Shown one piece after another: positions 39,351 to 50,352 of a stretch of 57,402 bases of DNA. How positions within the stretch are numbered: the stretch's first letter is position 1; every line of letters begins with the position of its first letter. The stretch comes from Roseitalea sp. MMSF_3546 (GTDB lineage Bacteria > Pseudomonadota > Alphaproteobacteria > Rhizobiales > Rhizobiaceae): NCBI RefSeq assembly GCF_030732865.1, contig NZ_JASHKB010000026.1:1-57402 (forward strand). The letters run 5' to 3'. Position numbers and translations under genes: made by a program. Under the pieces are notes generated by a model that made no database searches, was not told the DNA's origin, and saw only the letters and a program-made list of their open reading frames with translations.

Positions 39351-40430
39351 CTATCCGGTCAGCATTGGCGCCCAGTCCGAACAGATCGGTTCGGCCCGGT
39401 CAAGCGGCAGCGCGACGGTCGCGCCCGTCCGCGCGGCCCGGTAGACCGCGGCCACCAGTTCGATCGAGCGCACGCCGTCATCGGCGGTGACCAGCGCAGC
39501 GGGTCGGCCCTCCAGATGATCGGCGATGGCGGCGAACTGGCCGGCATAGCCGACCGGGCGCGCCGCGACCGTCTCGGCCATCTCGGCCAGCGCGTCGTCG
39601 AGCGCCACCTGGGTCAGCGGTGCGCGCGCCTCGAACGTCCAGTCATCGGCGCCGGGCGCATAGGGATTGCGCCCGCTTTCGGCCGTCAGCGTCTCGAAGA
39701 CGAACCGCAGGCGCGAGGTGTCGCGCGCCCCGCCCAGCGTGATCGATGAGGTCACCAGCGCGCCCGAGGCGCAGCGCATGGCAAGCGCGGCGCAGTCCTC
39801 GGTCTCGATGGCGTTGACGCGCGTGTCGACCATGGCCGACACGGCCGTCACCGGCCCCAGGAATCCGCTGACGAGGTCATGCGCGTGAATGGCATGGCCG
39901 AGCACCGCCCCGCCGCGTTCGCTGGCCCATTTGCCGCGCCAAGGCACGGCGTAATAGTCCGCGCCGCGGTTCCAGTGCGTCTCGATTGTGGCGACCAGCG
40001 GCGTGCCGGCCAGCCCGCGCCGCTGCAGTTCGGCCAGTTGGTAGAGCCCGTGCCCGTAGCGGTACTGGAAGATCGGCGCGAGCAGCCTGCCGGTGTTGCG
40101 CGCCGCATCGGCCATGCGGTCGGCCTCGACGACCGAACCGGCCAGCGGCTTCTCGCAGATCACGTGCTTGCCCGCGGCGAACGCCTCGAGCGCGACCGGC
40201 GCGTGCAGATGCGGCGGCAGGCAGATGTCGACAATGTCGATATCGGGGTCGGCCAGCACCTCCGGCAGCGCCTCGACCGCCGCGCAGTGATCGTCATGGG
40301 CGGCGACGCGTTCGGCCCTGGCCCGATCGAGATCGCAGACGGCAACGACACGGAACCGCGCGCGCAATTGCCCATAGGCGAGCATATGCGCCTCGCCGAT
40401 CCCCGCGCCGGCGATCGCGACCTTGAGCAT
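39351..40430 (-). CDS. Gfo/Idh/MocA family oxidoreductase (A)
   Basis: 359-aa NAD(P)-dependent oxidoreductase. Rossmann motif KVAIAGAGIGEAHMLAY at the N-terminus, the family CEKPLAGSVVEADRM (EKP, active-site Lys near residue 97) and GGAVLGHAIHAHDLVSGFLG, which supplies the catalytic His/Asp. The substrate-binding sheet ends with ARPVGYAGQFAAIADHLEG. Its ATG shares one base with the stop of the preceding family member. The third of three tandem paralogues that differ strongly from each other, so three distinct oxidations or reductions of one sugar skeleton are likely. Exact substrate unknown. Confidence 0.9.
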   Translation of the reverse strand: MLKVAIAGAGIGEAHMLAYGQLRARFRVVAVCDLDRARAERVAAHDDHCAAVEALPEVLADPDIDIVDICLPPHLHAPVALEAFAAGKHVICEKPLAGSVVEADRMADAARNTGRLLAPIFQYRYGHGLYQLAELQRRGLAGTPLVATIETHWNRGADYYAVPWRGKWASERGGAVLGHAIHAHDLVSGFLGPVTAVSAMVDTRVNAIETEDCAALAMRCASGALVTSSITLGGARDTSRLRFVFETLTAESGRNPYAPGADDWTFEARAPLTQVALDDALAEMAETVAARPVGYAGQFAAIADHLEGRPAALVTADDGVRSIELVAAVYRAARTGATVALPLDRAEPICSDWAPMLTG

Positions 40431-41455
40431 CACGTCCCTTTCAGCTTGCCGATGCGCGCCGCCTGCGCCTGCGCCTTGAGCGCCAGTTCCATCACCTTCA
40501 GGCAGTGCGTCTGCGTCATGGCCGTCTCGGTGCGGTTCTGCACGTCGGCGGCGAGCCGTTCGAAATAGGTCAGCCTTTCGCCCGAGGCGTCGAAATATTC
40601 GCAGCGCTCGCCATTGACCAGATAGACATGGTCGGTGCCCTCGCGCCCGCACAGATCGACATATTTGCGCAGTTCGATCGTGCCCTCGGTCCCCAGAATG
40701 ACCAGCCGGCCGTCGCCCCAGCTCGGCAGCGCGTCGGGCGTGTACCAGTCGACCCGGATATAGCCGGTGCCCTTGTCCGAGCGCAGCAGGATCTCGCCGA
40801 AATCCTGAAGACCCGGATCGTCCGGATTGGCGAAATTGCCGACCGCGGACGCAACGATCTGCGCATCATCGGAGCCGGTGAAGAACAGGAACTGGTCGAT
40901 CTGGTGCGAAGCGATGTCGCAGATGATCCCGCCATACTGGTCCTCGACGAAGAACCAGTCCGGCCGCAAGTGCCGGTTCAGCCGATGCGGGCCCAGGCCG
41001 ACGGTCTGCACCACCTGCCCGACCGCGCCCTCGGCCACCAGCTCGGCTGCCTTCTGCACGGCCGGCACCTCGAAACGCTCGGAAAAGTCGATCGACCAGA
41101 TGCGCCCGGTCTCGGCGACGGTCCGCCTGATCGCCTCGAGCTGGTCCAGCGTGGTGCAGCCGGGCTTGTCGGTCATCACGTCCTTGCCGGCCTGCATCGC
41201 CTCGATGGCGCGCTCGGCGCGCCGCGCCGGAATGTCGGCGATCAGGATCAGGTCGATCTCCGGGTCGTCGAGCAGCGCCCTGCGGTCGGCGACGCGCGGC
41301 ACGTGCGGGAAGCGCTTGAGGAACCCGGCGACCGGCTGCGGCTCGCCATCGGTCCACCAGCCCTTGCAGGTCGCACCGGCATCGAGCATGCCCTGCAACT
41401 GGCCATAGATGTGCCGGTGATCGACGCCGATCACCCCGACGCTGAGCTGTGCCAT
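40430..41455 (-). CDS. Gfo/Idh/MocA family oxidoreductase (B)
   Basis: 341 aa. The N-terminal motif is modified (VGVIGVDHRHIYGQLQGML, lacking the usual GxGxxG glycines), the active-site motif is VMTDKPGCTT instead of EKP, and GGIICDIASHQIDQFLFFTG carries the His. WYTPDALPSWGDGRLVILGT shows the C-terminal sheet. The altered dinucleotide loop suggests unusual cofactor handling or a tightly bound NAD. It lies 3 bp after paralogue C and overlaps paralogue A by one base. Confidence 0.88.
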   Translation of the reverse strand: MAQLSVGVIGVDHRHIYGQLQGMLDAGATCKGWWTDGEPQPVAGFLKRFPHVPRVADRRALLDDPEIDLILIADIPARRAERAIEAMQAGKDVMTDKPGCTTLDQLEAIRRTVAETGRIWSIDFSERFEVPAVQKAAELVAEGAVGQVVQTVGLGPHRLNRHLRPDWFFVEDQYGGIICDIASHQIDQFLFFTGSDDAQIVASAVGNFANPDDPGLQDFGEILLRSDKGTGYIRVDWYTPDALPSWGDGRLVILGTEGTIELRKYVDLCGREGTDHVYLVNGERCEYFDASGERLTYFERLAADVQNRTETAMTQTHCLKVMELALKAQAQAARIGKLKGT

Positions 41456-41458
41456 GGA

Positions 41459-42495
41459 TCAGGCTCCGTTGGAGATTTCGACGGCGCGCCGCTCGCGCGA
41501 GGAGGCGACCAGCGCGTCGATGAGATAGTGGACATGCAGCGCATCGCGCCCGGTCACGGCCGGCTCGCGCCCGGCCGCGATCGCCTCGATGAAATCGGTG
41601 ATCAGGTCGCGGTGCCAGTCGAAGGGAAACGCCATCGGGTCGGCGCCACCGCCCGTGCCGTCGGCGCTTTCGCCGAAACGTTCGCTACGCCCGTCGCGCC
41701 AGTTGACCGTCAGCGTGCCCGATTGCAGATGCGCGCTCGCCTTTTCGCAGTCGAGCGTGATCGATTCGGCCTCGCCGGGAAAGGCGGCGACGGTCGCCAT
41801 CACCGCGCCCATCGCGCCGTTGCGGAAATGCAGCCCGCCGGCGACGAAATCCTCCGATTCCATCTCGTGGAAAGGCGTCGTGCCGGCAACGGCCTGCACC
41901 TCGGCGACCGGGCCGGCGATCGACAGCATCAGATCGAGCGTGTGGATGGCCTGGCTGATCAGCACGCCGCCGCCGTCGCGCGCATAGCTGCCCCGGCCCG
42001 GCTCGTCATAATAGCTCTGCTCGCGCCACCAGGGCACCGAGGCGCGCGCCAGCCCGATCGCGCCCAGCGCGCCCGAGTGAACCAGCTTGTCGAGCTTGCG
42101 CGAGGCCTGCCGGAACCGGTGCTGGAAGACGATGCCGAGCTGCACCCCCGCCGCCTCGCAGATCGCCACGATCTCCTCGGCCGCTTCCGAAGTCCGCTCG
42201 ACGGGTTTTTCCATCAGGATGTGCTTGCCCGCCCCGGCAAAGCGCCGCACCAGGTCGAGCCTCTGATTGGGCGGCGTGATGATGATGACCGCCCTGACCG
42301 CCGGATCGTCCGCCAACGCCTCCAGCGAGGCCGCCTCGGCAAATCCGTGCTCGGCGCAGAAGGCCGCCCGCTTGTCGGCCCCGCGCGAATAGACGCCGCG
42401 CACCGCGATGCAGTCGTCCAGCGATCTCAGCGCCTGCGCGTGCGGCTTGGCGGCCATGCCCGTGCCGACCACGCCGATCCCGATACGCCCCGCGC

Positions 42496-42499
<4 letters not shown>
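41459..42499 (-). CDS. Gfo/Idh/MocA family oxidoreductase (C)
   Basis: 346 aa with canonical GVVGTGMAAKPHAQALRSL, ILMEKPVERTSEAAEEIV and FQHRFRQASRKLDKLV, followed by WWREQSYYDEPGRGSYARDG and GGVLISQAIHTLDLMLSIAG with the catalytic His/Asp. The WWR...YY and RG pattern resembles 3-dehydrogenases of sugar nucleotides and glycosides (WlbA-like). It overlaps the ATPase gene by 4 bp. In the operon it may carry out a C3 oxidation that activates a glycoside for cleavage, by analogy with known 3-keto-glycoside routes; this is inference. Confidence 0.9.
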
Positions 42500-43626
<1,127 letters not shown>

Positions 43627-43644
43627 ACCGCCTCCCCGTGCATG

Positions 43645-44661
43645 CTATCGGCTGCGGGCCATGGCGGCCAGCCTCGGCTCGGCGCGCTGCAGCCGCATGG
43701 GCGGCAGGCCGCGCAGGATCTGGCGCACATCGTCGACGATCATGGACCGCATCGCCGCATAGGTCGAGGCCAGCCCGCCGGCCAGATGCGCCGAGAACAA
43801 CGCGTTGCGCGTGTCCCGCCACGGGGCGTGCGCCGGCACCGGCTCGTCGGGAAAGACGTCGACGGCGACGCGCAGCCGGCCGCTGTCGGCTTCGGCCATG
43901 AGCGCCTCGAAATCGACCACCTCGGCGCGCGAGGCAAGAACGAGGCTTGCACCCTCGGGCATGCGCGCCAGCCGGTCGGCGCCCAGGAAGCCTTCGTTCT
44001 GCGCGGTCACCCCGGCGAGCACGAAGACCACGCGGCGCGATGAAAGCAGCGCGTCGAGCGCCATCGGCTCTAGATCGCAACTTTCCAGATAGGCGTCCGA
44101 CAGGCCCGGATCGTGCACCGCGATCCGGGACGTGAACGCTCGCAGGAGCGGCACCAGCGCCCGGCCCAGATTGCCGTAGCCGATCAGCCCGACCGGCGCG
44201 CCGAACAGGCTGTAGGCGGCGCGGTTGCCCTCCCCGCCATAGCGCTCGCTGCCCTTGCGGAAGGCGGCATCGGCCCGCGGCAGCCCGCGCGCCAGCGCGA
44301 TCGCCTGGCCCAGGCAGTATTCGGCGACCGGCGGGCCCATCACCGGCGCCACGGTCAGCACCTGCACGCCCTTGGCCTGCGCGTGCGCATAGTCGATGTT
44401 CGGCTCCCAGTTCGCCTTGACGTTGACGATCGCCTTCAGATTCGCCGCCCGGTCGAGCCGGTCGCGGTCCATGGCGGTCTGGCCGATGATGATCGCCACC
44501 TCGTCGAGCACGCTCTCGACCAGCGCGTCGGGCGCGCGCGCGCCGAAATGGGTGACCAGCCGGCCCATCGAGCGCAGCGCCGCCTCGGTGTCCGGCGTGA
44601 ACACCATCGCCTCGGTTCGAGGGAACGGATCGACGAAGATGAGCGGCAGGGGCGCGGTCAT
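43645..44661 (-). CDS. D-isomer-specific 2-hydroxyacid dehydrogenase
   Basis: 338 aa, D-3-phosphoglycerate dehydrogenase-like fold. NAD motif VGLIGYGNLGRALVPLLRAF near residue 150, catalytic Arg in LVLASRAEVVDFEALM, acidic DVFPDEPVPAHAPWR and the catalytic His in LFSAHLAGGLASTY. It probably interconverts a 2-hydroxy acid and a 2-oxo acid derived from the imported sugar; a role in serine synthesis is unlikely in this setting. The ATG overlaps the MalG-type permease stop by 4 bp and the gene sits between transporter genes, which is unusual and shows tight functional linkage. Confidence 0.9.
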   Translation of the reverse strand: MTAPLPLIFVDPFPRTEAMVFTPDTEAALRSMGRLVTHFGARAPDALVESVLDEVAIIIGQTAMDRDRLDRAANLKAIVNVKANWEPNIDYAHAQAKGVQVLTVAPVMGPPVAEYCLGQAIALARGLPRADAAFRKGSERYGGEGNRAAYSLFGAPVGLIGYGNLGRALVPLLRAFTSRIAVHDPGLSDAYLESCDLEPMALDALLSSRRVVFVLAGVTAQNEGFLGADRLARMPEGASLVLASRAEVVDFEALMAEADSGRLRVAVDVFPDEPVPAHAPWRDTRNALFSAHLAGGLASTYAAMRSMIVDDVRQILRGLPPMRLQRAEPRLAAMARSR

Positions 44662-45743
44662 TTCATGCCCGAGGAAGCGATGCCGGTGGTGATGAAGCGC
44701 TGCAGGAAGGCGAAGACCACGGTCACCGGGATCAGCGCCACGACCGTCATCGCCAGCACGAAATGCCATTGCACGTTCAGTTCGCCCTGGAAGGCGTTCA
44801 GTCCGATCTGCAGCGTGTAGACCTCCGACCGGTTGAGCACGATCAGCGGCCACAGGAAATCGTTCCAGCGCCACATCACCGAGAATATCGCCAGCACCGC
44901 GATCGCCGGCAGCGACAAGGGCAGCACGATGCGCCAGTAGATCTGCCATTCGGACGCCTTGTCCATGCGCGCCGCCTCGATCAGGTCGCGCGGAATCGTC
45001 AGCATGTATTGCCTGAGCAGGAACACGCCCGTGGGCGTCGCGCAGCCCGGTATGATCACCGCCCACAGCGTGTTGACCATGCCAAGCTGGGTGACGACCA
45101 GATAGGTCGGCACCAGGATGATGGTGATCGGGATCATCAGCGTGCCGATGACGAACAGCATCACCGCGTTGCGCCCCCGGAACTCGTAGATCGCCAGCCC
45201 GTAGGCGGCCATCGAGTTGATCAGCAGCGTGATCAGCGTCGCCGCCGCCGTCACGATGACCGAATTGTTCAGGTATGTCAGGAAGTTGAACGTCTCGAGC
45301 GGCTTGGTATAGTTCTCCCAGGCGACACGGAACTCGCGGATCGGCTCGCGGTCGTCGATCGACACCTGGATGCGCTCTTCAGGGTTTTCGGGATCGACCA
45401 TCTGGCTCATGATGCCGATGCGCCGGATCTGCGCCATCTGCCGGACGGTGCCGTCCTCGAAGGTCACCTCGAACAGTGGCAGCGGCTCGTCGAAGCCCTG
45501 CACCTCCACCTGCACCTGGCCGAGCGGCAAAAGCGTCGGCGGAAACTCCTGAAGGCCGGCCTGCGTCTTGAACGAGGACAGCACCAGCCAGACCACCGGC
45601 AGGAACATCAGCGCCACGCCGAAGGCGAGGTAGACATAGGTGAAGATGTCGGTCCAGTGCCAGCCACGCCCGTTCGGCCCGCCGCGCCGTGCGGTCGCAA
45701 GGCCCCCGATCGTCCGGCTCGGCGTGGCGGCGATGTCGGCCAT
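44658..45743 (-). CDS. Sugar ABC transporter permease, MalG type, with enlarged first extracytoplasmic loop
   Basis: 361 aa, against about 275-300 for most MalG-like subunits. TM1 is YVYLAFGVALMFLPVVWLVL; the following loop of about 115 residues carries a beta-rich insert (LPLFEVTFEDGTVRQMAQIR, ERIQVSIDDREPIREFRVAW); TM2 begins NNSVIVTAAATLITLLINSM. The EAA motif EAARMDKASEWQIYWRIVLPL for ATPase contact is intact. Overlaps the MalF-type gene by one base. The insert could contact the binding protein, as the large loop of MalF does. Confidence 0.92.
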   Translation of the reverse strand: MADIAATPSRTIGGLATARRGGPNGRGWHWTDIFTYVYLAFGVALMFLPVVWLVLSSFKTQAGLQEFPPTLLPLGQVQVEVQGFDEPLPLFEVTFEDGTVRQMAQIRRIGIMSQMVDPENPEERIQVSIDDREPIREFRVAWENYTKPLETFNFLTYLNNSVIVTAAATLITLLINSMAAYGLAIYEFRGRNAVMLFVIGTLMIPITIILVPTYLVVTQLGMVNTLWAVIIPGCATPTGVFLLRQYMLTIPRDLIEAARMDKASEWQIYWRIVLPLSLPAIAVLAIFSVMWRWNDFLWPLIVLNRSEVYTLQIGLNAFQGELNVQWHFVLAMTVVALIPVTVVFAFLQRFITTGIASSGMK

Positions 45744-46789
45744 CAGCCCTGGTCCCTCCTGCGCACGACCGCCAGTTGCAGCAATGTCAGGACGAACAGC
45801 ACCACGCCCAGGACCACCGAGGCGGCCGAGGCCAGGCCGAAATTCTGCACCTGGCTGGCAAAGCCGGTGGTGTAGATGTACTGGACGATGAACTGCGTCG
45901 CCGTGCCCGGCCCGCCGCCGGTCAGCACGAACACCTCGTCGAACACCTGCACCGACTTGATCAGCGCCAGCACGATGACCACGAGCATGTTCGGCCACAA
46001 AAGCGGCAGCGTGATGCGCCAGAACACGCGCTCGGGCTTGGTGCCGTCCATCTCGGCGGCTTCGTAAAGGTCCGGCGGGATCGCCTGCAGCCCGGCCAGC
46101 AGGATCAGCGTGTAAAAGCCCATATTGGCCCAGATCGACACGAAGATCGCCCAGAACATCGCCCATTGCGGATCGACGAAGAACAGGATGCGATCGAGCC
46201 CCAGCCCGACAAGGCCGGCATTGAGAACGCCGTCGCGCAGCAGGATCCACTTCCAGATCAGCGCGACCACGACCGGCGACAGCAGCACGGGGAAGAAGAA
46301 CGCCGCTCTGTAGAACCCGCGATAGCGGATGTCCCGATTGAGGATCAGGGCGGTGATCAGCGAGAACAGCACCATGAGCGACACCTGGAAGGTGACGAAC
46401 ACGACCGTGTTGTAGATGCCGCGCCAGAACCGGTCCTCGCGGCAGGTCGTCGGGTCGAAATGGTTGGCGCAGGCGGCCAGATATTCGTACTGCTCAAGGC
46501 CCACATAGGGCCGGTCGGTCAGGAAGAGGTTGGTGCCGCCGGTGACCGAGAAGGCGAAATTGATGAACAGCGGAATGATGACGAACAGGCCGAAAAAGAC
46601 CATGTTCGGCAGGATGAAGAAATAGGGCATCGCGCCGATGCCGAAGATCCGCTGCACGAAGCGGAACGGGATCTCCAGTATGGCAAAGACCACGCGCGCC
46701 GGGATCGCCGCGACCGCCTTGGCACGGTCGGTCAGCGTCACCGGTTCGGGCGGTGCGATGTCGGTTGAAGCCATGGTCCGATCCATCAC
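45743..46789 (-). CDS. Sugar ABC transporter permease, MalF type
   Basis: 348 aa with six transmembrane helices (FILPNMVFFGLFVIIPLFIN, VVFVTFQVSLMVLFSLITAL, AAFFFPVLLSPVVVALIWKW, and others) and the EAA motif EAAEMDGTKPERVFWRITLPL. The loop after the first helix contains AACANHFDPTTCRED, a cysteine pair suited to a periplasmic disulfide. Separated from the binding-protein gene by about 220 bp of RNA-structure-forming sequence. Works with the MalG-type and MalK-type subunits. Confidence 0.93.
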   Translation of the reverse strand: MMDRTMASTDIAPPEPVTLTDRAKAVAAIPARVVFAILEIPFRFVQRIFGIGAMPYFFILPNMVFFGLFVIIPLFINFAFSVTGGTNLFLTDRPYVGLEQYEYLAACANHFDPTTCREDRFWRGIYNTVVFVTFQVSLMVLFSLITALILNRDIRYRGFYRAAFFFPVLLSPVVVALIWKWILLRDGVLNAGLVGLGLDRILFFVDPQWAMFWAIFVSIWANMGFYTLILLAGLQAIPPDLYEAAEMDGTKPERVFWRITLPLLWPNMLVVIVLALIKSVQVFDEVFVLTGGGPGTATQFIVQYIYTTGFASQVQNFGLASAASVVLGVVLFVLTLLQLAVVRRRDQG

Positions 46790-46851
46790 CTTCGAACCTG
46801 GCGCGAACGCACGTCGTCAACAGCGCTGAGACGGCATTTCATCGCCACGTC

Positions 46852-46991
46852 ATACCGGGACTGGCCCCGGTATTTAGACTGCGGTTGCCCGCTCGGATTG
46901 CGGGACACCCGCGACATGCGCGGGCGCCCCGCAATGGCGAAGCAGACGGCCACTTTCGGATCAGGTGCACGAAACAAGGCCGAAAGCGGCC
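46852..46991 (-). other. Intercistronic stem-loops between binding-protein and permease genes
   Basis: Three separate hairpins fill the 220-bp gap. Nearest the binding-protein gene is a 5-bp GGCCG/CGGCC stem (46978-46991), followed on the minus strand by a T-rich stretch. Next is a nested 8-bp and 6-bp stem at 46897-46935, and last an 8-bp stem at 46852-46873. Such structures usually protect the upstream message or partly terminate transcription, so that the binding protein is made in excess over the membrane subunits. Confidence 0.65.
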
Positions 46992-47009
46992 ATTGGCCCA
47001 CAGGCCCGA

Positions 47010-48296
<1,287 letters not shown>

Positions 48297-48348
48297 GGGT
48301 ATCTCCTCCCGAAAAGATAGCTGATCGTCGGTCACGCCACGCCTTGGC

Positions 48349-49080
48349 CTATGGTTCGCCCGGTGGCGGTTGCGCCGGATCGTGGCCCGACGCGCCCGCG
48401 GTTTCAAGTACGGAATCGATGTGTGCGGCCATTCGTGCCGCCGCGGTCTCGCCCTGGCCCGCCTCGATCGCCGCGACGATGCCCAGATGCTGGCGATAGG
48501 CGGCCAGCGAGCGCCCTTCGATGGACGACATCAGCACCAGCCTTTCCCGGTCGATATGCGCCTTCATCGTCTGCACCAGCGACCAGCCATTGGGCGCGCC
48601 GGCGAGCGCGGCGAGTTCGGCATGGAACGCCTCGTCATGGGCAAAGAAGGTCCGGTAGTCGTCGCGCTCGGCGGCCAGGCGCTGCTGGTCGAGAAGCGGC
48701 CGCAGCGCCGCCAGATCGGCGCTGCGCGCGGCGAGCCGGCGCACGACGGCGCATTCGATGGCCCGGCGCACGAACAGTGCCTCGTCGAAACGGGCTCCAT
48801 CGCGCGGCGCGACCACGGTGCCGGCCTGCGGGCGCACCTGGACAAGACCCTCGCGCGCCAGCCTCTGTATCGCCGCGCGCAGCGGCGTGCGGCTGACCGA
48901 AACGATGCGGGCGAGGTCGGCCTCGCTGACCAGCGTGCCCGGCGGCAGGCGGCCATCGATGATGGCGGCGCGCAACAGCGCGTAGATCTGCGGCGCGATC
49001 GGGCTGTCGCGCGCCACCGATGCCCCGGCGAGCGCGCCGCCAAGGTCGAAGGCGGCATCATGCGGCGCCTTGCGCGGCAT
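48349..49080 (-). CDS. GntR family transcriptional regulator (FadR/FCD subfamily)
   Basis: 243 aa. The winged helix (about residues 28-95) contains AIIDGRLPPGTLVSEADLAR and SRTPLRAAIQRLAREGLVQV. The C-terminal FCD domain has metal-ligand-like residues in FFAHDEAFHAELAALAG, YRQHLGIVAAIEAG and AARMAAHIDSVL. Regulators of this type next to uxuA (UxuR/ExuR-like) sense hexuronate or aldonate intermediates. Its start overlaps the end of uxuA by 23 bp. The likely operator lies at 50309-50322. Confidence 0.92.
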   Translation of the reverse strand: MPRKAPHDAAFDLGGALAGASVARDSPIAPQIYALLRAAIIDGRLPPGTLVSEADLARIVSVSRTPLRAAIQRLAREGLVQVRPQAGTVVAPRDGARFDEALFVRRAIECAVVRRLAARSADLAALRPLLDQQRLAAERDDYRTFFAHDEAFHAELAALAGAPNGWSLVQTMKAHIDRERLVLMSSIEGRSLAAYRQHLGIVAAIEAGQGETAAARMAAHIDSVLETAGASGHDPAQPPPGEP

Positions 49081-50278
49081 GACCCTTTTCGACGGCCGCC
49101 ATGATGCCGCGCAGTTCGGCCAGCCCCTTGAGCCGGCCGATGGCCGGATAGCCGGGCTGGGCGCCGCGCGCCGCATCGTCGAGGATCTCGTGGCCGTGAT
49201 CGGGCCGCATCGGGATCTCGCAATCGTGCCGCCCCTCGGCCCGGCGCCGCGCCTGCTCGGCCATCAGCGCGGCGACGACGGCGACCATGTCGGTGCCGCC
49301 TTCAAGATGCTCGTCCTCGACAAACGAGCACGGCACGCCCTCGGTGGTGCGCGTGACGTTGCGCAGATGGACGAAATGGATGCGCGGGCCGAACTCACGC
49401 ACCATGGCGGCAATATCGTTGTCCGGCCGGGCGCCGAACGAGCCCGCGCACAATGTCAGTCCGATGGCCGGGCTGCTAACGGCGGCGAAGGCGTCGCGCA
49501 CATCCCCGGCGGTCGACCACACGCGCGGCAGGCCGAGCAGCGCAAATGGCGGATCGTCGGGATGGCAACACAGCCGCAGGCCGAGCCGTTCGGCCGTGGG
49601 CGCCACCTCGGCGAGGAAATCGACATGGTGCCGGCGCAGCCGGTCGGCGTCGATCTGCGCGTAGTCGGCCAGCTTGTCGCGCACATCGGCCGTCGTCCAG
49701 CGCTCGGCCGAGCCGGGCAGTCCGGCGGTCACGTTCTCGGCGAGCGCCTGCTTGCGCTCACCGCTCATATGGGTGAACCGGTCGGCGGCCTGCCGGACGA
49801 TCGGCTCGTCATAATCGCCCTGCGCGCCCGGCCGGCGCAATATGTGCATGTCGAAGGCGGCAAAATCGACGAGGTCGAAGATCATCGCCGTGCCGCCGGT
49901 CCGCGTCGGCGCGCGCAGATCGGTGCGCGTCCAGTCGAGCACCGGCATGAAGTTGTAGCAGATCGTCGCGATGCCGCATCGCGCCAGGTTTTCCAGGCTT
50001 TGCCTGTAACGCTCGATATCCCCGCGCCAGTCGCCCGACTGCGTCTTGATCGCCTCGGAGACCGGCAGGCTCTCGACGACGTCCCAGCTCAGCCCGGTCG
50101 GCGTGCCGTCGGCTTTGCGGCCGACCTCGGCCTGCCGTTTTTCGATCTCGGCCACCGGCCACACCGCGCCGGTCGCGATATGGTGCAGGGCAGTGACGAT
50201 GCCCTGCGCACCGGCCTGCCGCGCATCGGCGAGCGTGACCTTGTCGACCGGCCCGAACCAACGCCATGTCTGCCGCAT
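49058..50278 (-). CDS. uxuA: Mannonate dehydratase
   Basis: 406 aa, TIM-barrel dehydratase turning D-mannonate into 2-keto-3-deoxy-D-gluconate. The family opening MRQTWRWFGPVDKVTLADAR, the LSWDVVESLPVSEAIK segment, IATICYNFMPVLDWTRTDLR, the metal-ligand LRLCCHPDDPPFALLGLPR and LCAGSFGARPDNDIAAM, and HLRNV are all present. First gene of the long sugar operon; its partner genes uxaC and uxuB lie 18-20 kb away on the same strand. No KDG kinase or KDPG aldolase is in the window. Confidence 0.96.
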   Translation of the reverse strand: MRQTWRWFGPVDKVTLADARQAGAQGIVTALHHIATGAVWPVAEIEKRQAEVGRKADGTPTGLSWDVVESLPVSEAIKTQSGDWRGDIERYRQSLENLARCGIATICYNFMPVLDWTRTDLRAPTRTGGTAMIFDLVDFAAFDMHILRRPGAQGDYDEPIVRQAADRFTHMSGERKQALAENVTAGLPGSAERWTTADVRDKLADYAQIDADRLRRHHVDFLAEVAPTAERLGLRLCCHPDDPPFALLGLPRVWSTAGDVRDAFAAVSSPAIGLTLCAGSFGARPDNDIAAMVREFGPRIHFVHLRNVTRTTEGVPCSFVEDEHLEGGTDMVAVVAALMAEQARRRAEGRHDCEIPMRPDHGHEILDDAARGAQPGYPAIGRLKGLAELRGIMAAVEKGHAAQGAA

Positions 50279-50308
50279 GAACTGCCCTCTTTGCTCTTTT
50301 CGAGGGAC

Positions 50309-50322
50309 ACTAGTATACCAGT
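50309..50322. promoter_or_regulatory. uxuA: Probable GntR operator upstream of uxuA
   Basis: ACTAGTATACCAGT is a 14-bp inverted repeat with a single mismatched pair and contains the GT-N2-AC core and TnGT...ACnA arrangement of FadR-subfamily GntR operators. It lies 31 bp before uxuA and the same distance before the divergent hydrolase, so one regulator dimer can control both. Confidence 0.65.
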
Positions 50323-50352
50323 AGCGTCGCTGACAAGCGGGAAGGACGAGCA

